Part shown: piece by piece, positions 12,301-24,300 of the stretch
Layout of the letters: each line of letters opens with the position of its first letter
How positions within the stretch are numbered: position 1 is the stretch's first letter
Assembly: GCA_008828725.1 (NCBI GenBank)
Contig: MEHQ01003132.1
Coordinates: 4,206-68,205, forward strand
Direction: 5' to 3'
Length of the DNA: 64,000 nt
Source of the DNA: Saccharina japonica
Taxonomy: Eukaryota > Sar > Phaeophyceae > Laminariales > Laminariaceae
The notes under the pieces: model-generated
What the model was told of the DNA's origin: nothing
The model's database searches: none
The model's input: only the letters and a program-made list of their open reading frames with translations
Position numbers and translations under genes: made by a program

Positions 12301-15300
12301 GTGAGCTAGACAACCAGGGTGCCGTTTTTTTTTGTTATTTTTTTTGGCGGTCACCAAAGCTGGCGGTCGAGTAGATCATTTGTGCGGGGTGGAGAACCTT
12401 TGTTCCGCACAAGGGGAATGGTCGTATCACGTAGTGTTAATATGGTAAGGCGTCCGCGAGGCAGTTACATAGTAAAACCCATTGCTGTCTCCGGAAGTGG
12501 CCACACCAGAAATTAAATTTAACTCATTGAAGCTGTCATACATATGCAAGCACGCCTCACGGTTCTTAGTAAGTAGGGTGCAGCTCACCCTTCATGCGAC
12601 TCGCCTACCACCTCACGGCACTTCACGCTTGGTGCAAGCAATCAATGCCTGCCTGGTCGGCGAAATCCCGACGTGCCCCGTCCCGGCATTGTAGGGATGT
12701 TATGGTTCATGGTCATACGACTACGGCAATGTATTGACATGAGTACCCCCCCCCTCCCCTTTACATTTTGGGGGCGTTCTCCCCCTCGTTGCCCCGTTAC
12801 CCAGTTGTGCGGCGAGGTGTCTCCCGTGGAGACGATGCAGCCGCTGTCGATGCTGCACGTGATGATGAAGCCTGGGGCGGAGTCTTGGGCGCACGAGGTA
12901 CCGTGGGGGCACCAGTGCCTCATCTACGTCCGCCGCGGGGAGCTGACGCTGGTTCCCACGGAAGAGGGGTACTACGAGGGGGAGGAGGACCGAGAGCCTC
13001 AGGTGCGTCCTCGCATGCTCTGGTTTGCTGTGGTTTGGTTTGGTTTGGTTTGGTCTGATGTGTTCCGCTGTGGTCTGCTTTGGCTTTCTTCGCCCTGCTG
13101 TGCCGTGCTGTGTTTGATCTGTTTTGCTTTGTTCTGCTTGGCTCTGCTTGGTTCTGCTCTGCTGCTGTGTTCTTCTGCTGTTTTCTGCTGTGCTCTGCGC
13201 CTGTGCTGTGCCGGTGCTGTGTTCGCTGTGTTTGCTGTGTTCGCTGTGCTTGGTGTGCTTGCTGTGTTGTGCTTCGCTGTGCTGTGCTGTACTGATGCTG
13301 TGTTTGCTGTGTTGTGCCTCGCTGTGCTGTGCTGTGCTGTGCTGTGCTGTGCTAATCCTTTACTTTATCATTGTCCTTGCCCTTAACCCTGTCCTTACCC
13401 CTTGCCCTCAACCTTACCATTGCCCTTGCTTTGTCCAGACGGTCACCACGGGGGACGCGGTGTTCTTGGCCCCCGACGGGGACTTCGCGAGGTTCGAGAA
13501 CAGAAGGGACGAGGAGCTTGATTTCATGCTCATCGAGGCTGAACCGACGGGCGAGCAAGTATCGGCACGGGTAAGAGGAGACACGAAGCAGAAATACACT
13601 CCAGAAGATAAACATACTCGTATATGGTACGCCAGAAAACGTAATATGGTACGCCAGAAAATGTAATATGGTACGCCCGAAGAATATATACACGCCTGAA
13701 AATTAAATGTACGCCTGTGTGGCGATGTGGATACTAGGACCCCTTCCCCTAGATGGTACCGCCTCGTTGTATTACACAAGTTTATGGTCACCGGAGGTCC
13801 CTCACTCCGTTTCGTGAAGACCCGAGGCACCAACCCACCTCGGTGTGTCCTCCACACCAAAACCCACACGAGAGAGAACCTGCCATGGTCTCCGCCCCAC
13901 ATTGGCGTCGGTAGCAGGGCTCTTGTATCAGTGTTGAGTTCGCAGCGCGCGGCATTGTCAGCTGTCAGCGCTGCTGTGCGAAACCTAGGAGAATCTTCTA
14001 TTTTACGATTACCACCTCTGACATAGAGCTGGTAATCGTATATTTGAACATTCTTCCGAGTTCCGCACAGCAGCGCTGACAGCTGACAACGTCGCGCCCT
14101 GTGATCTAACACTGATAACAGAGCTGGTAATCGTACACTATTGATAGAAGATTCTCCCAAGTTCCGCACACCAGCGCTGACAGCTGACTGTTGATGTTGG
14201 TTGGCTTGTGGCTGGCGTATGATACCAGAGGCCAAGTGCCTGAACCGTGGTTAGGCTGGTTCTGTGATATGATGTGGGCTCTGGAGAAGACATTACACTG
14301 GTAACTCTAGGTCCAGTGTTGTTGTTGTCATTATTGGTCTGCTCTGGAAGTAGAGCAGATGTCGAGAGTGATCGACAGGGCGTGGTAGTGCCTGATGGAT
14401 CGATGCATTTCGTTGAGCTACGAAGCAAGACCCCAAGAACGAACAGAAAAAAAAGTCGTCTACGTACTGCTATATACGACGACGTACTCGTGCGGTCGTG
14501 GGACCCTGATTATCAGTGAAACTTTCCCGAGGATGAAACTGTCATTTCCTAATGATGAAACCGTCACTTTCTACAGACCGACATCATACTTGTATATATG
14601 ACCAACAACACAATACGTACGAGTATATGCTTGTATATGTACATACGTGTACGGCTACTGCTGCTGTAGAACTCTTACACTGTTACTACTGCTGCCACAG
14701 CTTACTAGACACCTACAGTACTTACAGTACGCGGCGGTATGTAGTGGCAACGTATTTGAACTGAGTTGCCTCTGGCATCCTACGTTTGTTACTTACTTAC
14801 GTACGCTGTGCTACTATGCTACCTCTGTACTCAGCTATGGTACTTCAGCAGCGACATTGTTCTTCTACTGCTGTGGAGAAGTACTAAGCACTGACACTCT
14901 CTCCTCGATGCGGGTAACATATCAATGTATACGTGTGCAGCGACACTTGAAATTACTGCCTGTGGATAACTACTTCTAGTACTACTGCTGTACTCACTGA
15001 CACTCTCTCCTCGATACGGGTTATACGTGAGTGTTACCAGGTACTTGGTTGGATTGAGTTCCCAATCATGTTACAGTACTAAGAATAATGATGAACGCGA
15101 TTACTCCTGCTTACTGTTGTTATCACAACGGTGATTTCTACACAGGCATCTTAGGGCGGAGACGGTGTCGCAATCTAACGTGCCGTGGTGTTTCTATGAC
15201 ACCCTTCCCCCCGTATAACAACGAAAACAAAAAGAGCGTTACTGATAAGCCTGGGTCGCTGACGAATCATTCTCCTGCTGTACTGCTGCAGTAATCAATC

Positions 15301-18300
15301 CATCGAGCTCGTCTTATTGTGTCTTTGTCACTTAAAGTGAAAGCAGAGTTGCCCCGCGCCCAGCCTCAGATTTCCCGGTTATGGGCTCCGATCCCAGCTC
15401 CGACTGTCCCCCGATGTTGCAGGCGGCGCTGCTGTGCCACCATCTTCCTGTGAAAGGTGTCTTGAAGAATTTTGGAGTAGCTCGTTCCGCCGTCATCCAA
15501 AATCCATGCCACCACCAGGAAGTCGGAGGTCTTGCTGTCCAGCAAAAATCCAGATCGCGAGGGTCGGCCATAAATGCTAGAGATTGCATAAATATGGCCA
15601 TGCTCGGGAACGCCACCTTGTTGACGTAGCCATTCTTCGCGAGAGCTTGGGAGAATTCTTCCCTCGCGACGGGGTCCTGAGGCCCGCGGTTGTCAAGTTC
15701 CGGTCCAATGGTTGCAATCATTGGACCGGAACTTGACAACTGCGGGCCTTAGGTCCCCGTCGCGAGGGAGGAATTCTCCCAAGCTCTCGCGAGGAATGTC
15801 TTCGCTAACAAGGTGGCGTTCCCGAGCATGGCCATATTTACGCAATCTCTTGCATTTGTAGCCGACCCTTGCGATTTTCGTTTTTTGCTGGACAGCAAGA
15901 CCTTCGACTTCCTGGTGGTGGCATAGACTTTGGATGACGGCGGAAGGAGCTACTCCCAAACTCTCCAAGACACCTTGCATAGGAAGATGGTGGCACAGCA
16001 GCGCCGCCTGCAACAGCGGGGGACAGCCGGAGCTAGGATCGGAGCCCAAAACCGGGAAATCTGAGGTTGGGCGCGGAGCAACTCTGCCTTCACTCAAGTA
16101 ACAACGACATAATTAAGAAGAGCGCGGTGGATTGATCACTGCAGCAGTACAGCAGATTGATTCGTCAGCGACCCACGCTTATCAGTAACGCTCTTTTACT
16201 TTTGTGGGTATACGGGGGGGGGGGGAAGGTATCATAGAAATACCACGGCACGTTAGATTGCAAAACCTTCTCACCTTCGTGCTTGAGGACCAGGAGTTGT
16301 ACCGGCTTTTCGGCAATGAAGTACAAGATGGTGTAAAGGTCCTGTGAAGCCTTGTAGTGCCCTGATTCATCGGTCGTGCTGATGCCTCCCTGGGGCCTGC
16401 GGTTCCCCTTCTTGGTGTGGACGAGGTCCTTGCGGTTGATGCTCAGGATCAGGCAGGTCTCCTTCCGCCAGTCCTTGAAGTATGCGGGGTTTTTGCCGCT
16501 GAACTTGAGTTTAAGGCCCTTCATGATGTGGGCGAGGTTCCCCCCACCGTTGTTGGAGTCCCCTATCGTAGCTTCTCGGGCGTCGACCTAAGTGCTCGGT
16601 GTGTCGCGCAGTGATTGCACGGCACGGTAGTTTTGGCTTGGTTGCGATTCCAAGACGTTGCAGCGATAGGTAAGCAGTCGATCGTCTACTTGTCTTCGTT
16701 GTCGTTGCTCGGGCAATGCCAAGGCTCACAGCAGTGGGTTAAGACTTCCCTTGTTATCGTTGCTTGGTGAATATCAAGACTTACCGCGGTAGGTGAACAG
16801 TCGGTCGGGTACCTGTTTTCTTTGTCGTTGCCCGGGCAATGCCGAGGTTCACAGCAGTGGGTTAAGACTACCCTTGTTGTCGTTGCATGGTAAATATCAA
16901 GACTCACAGTGGTAGGTAAGCAGTCGGTCGGCTGCCTGTCTTCGTCGTGGCTTGGTCTTAAGTCCCGACGCGTAGAGTATAGTCTTGAAAAACTCGACAC
17001 AGCAGGGTGGCGGTGGCTAGTGGTGGCTGCGCAGCCTCTCTATGCACGATTTCTAGACGTCGTAGTAGCTCATACTCGTTCACTCACGTTGTTTTAGCTG
17101 GGTCCATCGAGGTTGAACGACGAATAGCAGTCTTCCTCCTAGAACTTGTATTCGTTCAATCACGTTGCTGTAGTTGCTGACTTCGTCGATGAACAGTAGC
17201 AGTAGTAGCTCGGGTAGACGTGTATCTTGACTCATCGCGATGCCCGAAGCTGTCGAGTGGCACTTGTGCACGTATCGAGGCTCATAATCTGTTGATGTTG
17301 GTTGGCTTGTGGCTGGCGTATGATGCCAGAGGCCAAGTGCCTGAACCACGGTTAGGCTGGTTCTGTGATATGATGTGAGCTGGGCTTTGGAGAAGATATT
17401 AGACTGGCGACTCTGGGTCCAGTGTTGTTATTTTTGCTCTGCTCTGGAAGATGAGCAGATGTTGAGAGTGATCGACAGGGCGTGGTGGTGTCTGATGGAT
17501 CGATGCATCTCGTTGAGCTACAAAGCAAGGCCCCGAGCTACGAGCAAGACCCCAAGAACGAACAGAAACAAAAGTCGTCTACGTACTGCTATATACGACG
17601 TCGTACTCGTGGGGTCGTGGGACCCTGATTGTCAGAGACTTTCCCGGGGATGAAACTGTCATTTCGTAATGATGAAACCGTCACTTGTTACTGCTGTAAT
17701 ACTGCCGGCTACTTACTTACGTACCAGCTGTGCTACTACGTTACCTTTTGTACTCAGCTATGTTCCTTCAGCAGCGACATCGTTCGTCTACTGCTGTGGA
17801 GAAGTCCTAATCACGGACACTGACAATATCGCTCGACGCGAACCAACACGGCAAGTCTAAAATCACGCGGGACAGAAAACGCCAGCTATCTACCAATCAA
17901 ATCGCTTTATTAACGGGAGCCACGCCAGCTATCTACTAATCAAATCGCTGTATTAACGGGAGCCACGCCAGCCAGATGGCTAAATCACGCCGCACACCAA
18001 CAAGCCCACAGCACGCAAACACCGCATCACTCACGCGACAGCCATGCGACGATTGACCTTCGATCTCGACAAATACTCAACCCACGATTAACCCACTTCG
18101 TACCGGGCAAGGCCAGTGAATATACATAACGATCTCGAAGGTATCATTGCGATCCGTAGTCTAGGAGGCGAGAGGTTGCCTGCCGCGTCCTATGGTCTTC
18201 GTCTAAACCTTCAAAAAGTTCTGTTTTTGGCCATCGGAGAGGAATCGAGAGTTTTTTCGTCTGTTTCCAACACATTGGCTGCCAAATACATTTTTATCAG

Positions 18301-21300
18301 ACGCCTGGCCGACGCCCGCCACATACTATCCACCTCGAGGGGAGCACTGTGACACTAGGGTGGGTCGGAGCCTCTAACCAGCGCGATCCGTTCAGATTTC
18401 ATGACGCAGTCGCTGGATTTGTCGATCGATGTTGAACATGAAAAACGGTCTATTTCTTGCGATCAGCGAGTTATCAAGATTTATTGCCGTCTGTTTTCTA
18501 CACACCAGCGGTCGAATGTTTTTTTACCAGACGCCTGACCGACCCACGCCACGTATCACCAATCAAGGCGTGAGCACTGTGACACTAGGGTGGGTCGGAA
18601 CCCATAACCCGCATGATCCGTTCAGAGTTCATGACGGGGTCGTTGGGTTTGTCGACCGATGTCTACCGAGGATTCTCATAAAAGATTTGTCTCCGAGCCT
18701 GCCAGGAGGAGCCCGCGTAATTAAAGTCCCCGTGAGCTGTCCCGTGACGTTAAAAATTTGCCCACCAACACTGATAAAAGCGTCCTGCCGTCGACGCCAA
18801 TGTAGGGCGGACCCCCTGGCTGGCTTTCTCCTATGTGGGTTTAGTGCGAAGGGAGGCACCGAGGTGGGTTGGTGCCTCGGGTCTTCACGGACCCGAGTGA
18901 GGGATCTCTGGTGATCTTGAGCTTGTGTAATATAATGAGGCGGTACAATCTATAGGGGATGGGGGCCTGATATCAACACTGAAGATTAAAGTACTGCCTG
19001 AAAATCAAATGATGCATGCTGCAATAGGGGTACGTAGCTCCTATTGTTGTGAGGTTCCTCGTTCCAAGAGCGCGTTGCCTCATCCAAAACCTGGCTTTTG
19101 AAAAGAAAGAAAAAAGGGCAACCCGATGAACAATCAATCCCATGGCCTTGTATGGCCTTGTTCGGTGTACGTCGAAGAACACGGCAACAGTCAACGAAAA
19201 TGGGTATTTAAGATAAATCCCCAGTTGAAGGGGGGCTTCCAGTCATAAATAAATTGGCAAAACAGTCCTACCTCTATCGTAAGCACGCGTCCAGTACAGT
19301 ATCGGCCCTCTCGTATGATAAGATAAACCTGAAATCATATAGTCCGTGCAGCTTTTTTTTCTAATATTTTCCACACCACCTAGGTACATGTTTCTCCGGG
19401 TATACATAACCGATCAAATTTTCAAAAGTACCCCTAAAACGCTTCCTCTTCCGCGCAGGTGCTTTTTTTTTTTTTTTTTTTTTCAATTCCATTTATTATC
19501 TTCGCCCTTCCTTTCTCTCTCCTTCCTAGTCGTAACTCAGATCCGGGGTCACAAAGTAGGCTCTTCTCCCTCCTCCCCCACTACGGTTCTTGCCTTGTTT
19601 TTTATCGCGAGAAGGTTTCAGCACTTTCTTCCCTCGTCGACTTGCGTCGGATTCCGCCTACCCACGCCACGAAGGCGCTCTCAGCAATTGGTTCCTTTTT
19701 ATTTATTTTCAAATAGAGTCAAAATCTCTCACCACGGTGGGATTTGAACTCGGTTACCAATGATAGTAGCCTTTGAAGCTGACCACTACTCTACCGGGGC
19801 GACCGGTAGGGTGGGTCGGATCCGTTCAGAGTTCATGACGGGGTCGTTGGGTTTGTCGACCGATGTCTACCGAGGATTCTCATAGAAGAGTTGTCTCCGA
19901 GCCTGCCAGGAGGAGTTTTACGAGTATTACGCGGGCTTCGCCCGCGTAATTGAAGTCCCCGTGAGCTGTCCCGTGATGTCAAAAATTTGCCCACCAACAC
20001 TGATAAAAGCGTCCTGCCGTCGACGCCAATGTAGGGCGGACCCCCTGGCTGGCTTTCTCCTGTGTGGGTTTAGTGTGAAGGGAGGCACCGAGGTGGGTTG
20101 GTGCCTCGGGTCTTGACGGACCCGAGTGAGGGATCTCTGGTGATCTTGAGCTTGTGTAATATAATGAGGCGGTACCATCTATAGGGGATGGGGGGCTGAT
20201 ATCAACACTGAAGATTAAAGTACTGCCTGAAAATCAAATGATGCATGCTGCAATAGGGGTACGTAGCTCCGATTGTTGTGAGGTTCCTCGTTCCAAGAGC
20301 GCGTTGCCTCATCCAAAACCTGGCTTTTGAGAAGAAAGAAAAAAGGGCAACCTGATGAACAATCAATCCCATGGCCTTGTATGGCCTTGTTCGGTGTACG
20401 TCGAAGAACACGGCAACAGTCAACGAAAATGGGTATTTTAGATCCCCAGTTGAGGGGGGGCTTCCAGTCACAAATAAATTGGCAAAAATGTCCTACCTCT
20501 ATCGTAAGCACGCGTCAAGTACAGTATCGGCCCTCTCGTATGATAAGAAAGAGTCATGCCACGGTAGGGGCGCAGCAAAATTTTCTGAGCTCCTCACACG
20601 AGGACCTCAATATCTCACCTGAAACATGACTTTCGGAAACATTCGTTCGCGCAATCCGACCAAACCTACCAATGCGGTTGTCCCAAAACAAACATACCAG
20701 TAAAATATCAAGAGTATCCGGTGGTTACTCACGTGAGGAGCACAACCGGTCAGAAAACATTGAGCCTAAAAGTGGTAACCCTACCGTGGGATTGCTCGAA
20801 ACCTGAAATCATATAGTCCGTGCAGCTTTTTTTTCTATTATTTTCCACACCACCTAGGTACATGTTTCTCCGGGTATACATAACCGATCAAATTTTCAAA
20901 AGTACCCCTAAAACGCTTACTCTTCCGCGCAGGTGTTTCTGGAAGAAAAAAAAAAAACGAACATTCTCTGCATCTTTACTTCTAAAAAAACAAAAATATA
21001 TTTATATATTTTTATTTCAATAATATGAAGAGTGTAATTATGACTGGACTATTTAGACAACGGATTTCATTAGCTCTCGGCGTTGTGCAGGTGATCTGAC
21101 CTTCCGATTTTATAGAAAACGAAAACTCGAGAAGAAACAAGAAAAAACTGAACCCTGAACCTCATTTATATTTCATTCTTACAAGGTTTCCATCCAACAG
21201 ATGTGGAAATAGAGGTCGCCAAACGATTCCTTTCATCGAGCTACAGGTCATCTTGTATTTTTTTTCTCATCGCAACGATATTTCTCGAGATATTCATATA

Positions 21301-24300
21301 TTTCGAACTGCGTTGTATATTATCATTTTCTGTGGCTTGGGAGGGGGAGAGCAGCTGGCTGACATATCTACCGCAGTATCCAACTCTGCCTCATTCCCAC
21401 ATGTCTTTGCTCATATACACATCGCCCTCCCTTCACTGTCTGGGTTCTACTGTGCGAATTCTCGGACAACTGAGACACCGAATGGTCCAGCACCATTGAC
21501 TCCTCCAAGAAAAAAAAATATACCATGTGTATAAACCCTCGCGTGCCACTGAAAAAAATAAAAAAAATAGTACATATACCCTCAGATATACGAGAATAAT
21601 AGTACCTACATCCTCATAATGTCTCCATCCCCTCACCATCGAAAGAAAAAGGGTGGGTGGGCGGGAGAAATCACGAATTATCTGGTCCAGCGAGCGACCG
21701 CTGTCCAGTTGTAAACAACAGCCCTGTCTGTTCGCGTGTTCTACCAGTCTGCCAGCACGTTCCGTGCGGTATCCACTTGGTATTTCCACAAGCACGATCA
21801 AACCAAACAATGCCAGCTGCTGCTGTGAAGTGGCTACGTACTTCTTACTCGGCCAAGAATATGAACCATAACGCCAAATTCTCTCTAAAACAACAAACTA
21901 CAGTTTATTTTTCTATCGGTTCCCGATTCCTAATAATAAACTTTCTCTTTGTTGTATATATCTTTCGAATTGCGTTGTATATTATCATTTTCTGTGGCTT
22001 GGGAGGGAGAGCAACTGGCTGACATGTCTACCGCAGTATCCAACTCTGCCTCATTCCCACATGTCTTTGCTCATAAACACATCTCCCTCCCTTCACTGTC
22101 TGGGTTCTACTGTGCGAATTCTCGCACAACTGAGACACCTAATGGTCCAGCACCATTGACTCCTCCACAACCGAGGTTACTCCGAGACTTCTACAGTTTA
22201 CCCCATACAGTATCTTGACCTGGCTGCCTTTTTAAACCCTTGCCAGCTGCTAGTTTACGAGACACGTCCCGCATCGTCCGCATTATTCCGGGTGTACACC
22301 TTATATGCATCGGACTTCCACCTCGCTTCTCGCTGTATGACTCGTTCCGACACGCCATCTCCAGCCGCAAGCGTCGAGGCACTCCCTATCCTCAGCGAGT
22401 GCAGAGCGTACTCTTCGGGCTTACGCCCCGACTTTCCAACTATCTCTCTCAACGCTCGTAACGCCTGACCATATCCCTACACTCTTACTTCCCTCCCTGA
22501 ACGGTACGAGGAAAGTGGCGCGTGTTCAGGTAGAGCTGCATAACATGACAATAGTGCTACTATAAGAGCAACGGCTCCGCCGCCCTCACCCAACTCAGAA
22601 CACGGGCCCCGAACGTCGCTCCGGGTACGTACAATGACGCTACCAACTTGAGCCTGGTCGCCTTTATGGCCGCGGAATCGCACCTCAACCCGATCGGCAT
22701 CACTCCATTGAAGACGCCTCAACTGACTGTCGCCAGAAAAGAACGCAACATCACTTCGCGCGATGCAATGCGCTGGGTTCACCACACCTGAGCCATTAGC
22801 AAATACCTCATCTGACCTGGCGAAGAAAAAATAGCTCATGCCCAAACATAGCCAAAGCACTCTACCCCCAGTACCCCAGGAAGGTATGAGTTCCAGCTCC
22901 CTGATCAACACATCCCACGATGTAGGGAGCCGAAGCCGTGGGCGTGTCCCCGCCAATGTATGCGATCGCGAGATACCTTGCAATACACTCTTGATCAACG
23001 GCGACCGAATCGACAGCTCGATGCCAGCATTGACCTGATGGAAATATTGAATCGCAGCTAGCTCACTCGAAATAGTTCCTGCTTGATTGTCCTGTGACGC
23101 GTTATGACCGTATTTTTATACGAAGTGTTGACGTGCGAGTGTTCTAACGCCGACGCAAAAAGGCACCAAAATCCCGGGCTATTGCGCCACCCAAATTGGA
23201 GCCGCCTGTCTACCACTACAAGGTCGCGGAATACGTATCCAAACGTCGGTGACCGCTCCCACTCCACCGCCACCTGTCTAAAAGCGTCTTTTGCATCCAT
23301 CTTACTGAGAACTATGCGCGCACCCACGTCGTATTTCCGCCGCAAATACAAAATACGCCATACTAGCTCTCGTAGTACATTACCCAATGGACATGGAGGC
23401 GCCGTCGAGAAATACGTGTCCGCATTGACCCCTGGACTCGATGGCGAATTCGCAAAGGTAATATCATGTGTTACGCGAGTTTTCGACGTGGACGCCACTA
23501 CTGCCAACGGTGACAACCTCAACCCCATAATGTCATTGACCAATCGCAAGGGGAAAACAAACGCGCGCCCGAACCGCACATCCTCGCGAACCTTATTGAT
23601 AATGGCGCTAGTATACGGAACTACGCTGCTGTGGTTGTTGTACGCGAGAGCGGCCGCGATGTCAGTATCACCGAAACCGTTGACATGAACGGGCGCCCCA
23701 TGGACTGCAATGCTGGCCAATTGGTCAACTTTGGGAAATCCTTTCGCGACTCCAAACCAACTTCGAACTTGAAACTCGGAAACGCTAGGCAACTGTAACC
23801 GAACCTCAAATTCCTGCATGCGCTCAAATTTCCTACCACAAACGTGAAAGAAACCCATGAACGCCTGCGCCATGCAACCTAACGCCTGCATCTGAGATTC
23901 GCTATCAATATCAGTATCTGACAAATCCCCCCACACCGTCAAACACCGATGTAAGCTCTCGACCCCACCTGGTTGAGAAACCGACGCCGACCCCGGACGT
24001 ACAAGCTGCGCGTCATCCGCTGAAACCCGAGCTCGTTCGGTTGCCGAAGTTGGCCCCGCCAGCTGACGGAGCCCGCGCCCCTATTCGTCATCACCCTTGG
24101 ACGACTTAGCTGAGCTTCCACCTTTTCCGGACCCGTCTCCGTCTCCCGACGCGGGAACGCTAGGTGCCGTGCGAACGCCAACCTTGGGCTTCTTGTGTGC
24201 AGCCCTACTGGCGCCTCCTCCGCTTTCCTTTTGCTCCCGGAATTTTGCGGCCGGGTCGTGGCGGTACTTGCACGGAATTCCCTTTTTTTCGAACCGGCAT

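Larger units (their letters stand above)
14189..17848 (-). mobile_element. Copia-type LTR retrotransposon fossil
   Basis: Two direct long terminal repeats (14189-14919 and 17290-17848) begin TGTTGATG and end in ACA on the plus strand. The only recognisable coding remnant, Gag-like, reads on the minus strand, so the 5' LTR is the right-hand one. Just inside it the minus strand reads ATTATGAGCCTCG, the kind of primer-binding site used by copia and Ty5, which prime with an initiator-tRNA half. The interior is short for the family and rearranged into a large inverted repeat. The element is broken, with several breaks. No target-site duplication is evident. The LTRs differ by an internal length difference of about 170 bp and scattered changes, so it is not recent. 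Confidence 0.7.
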
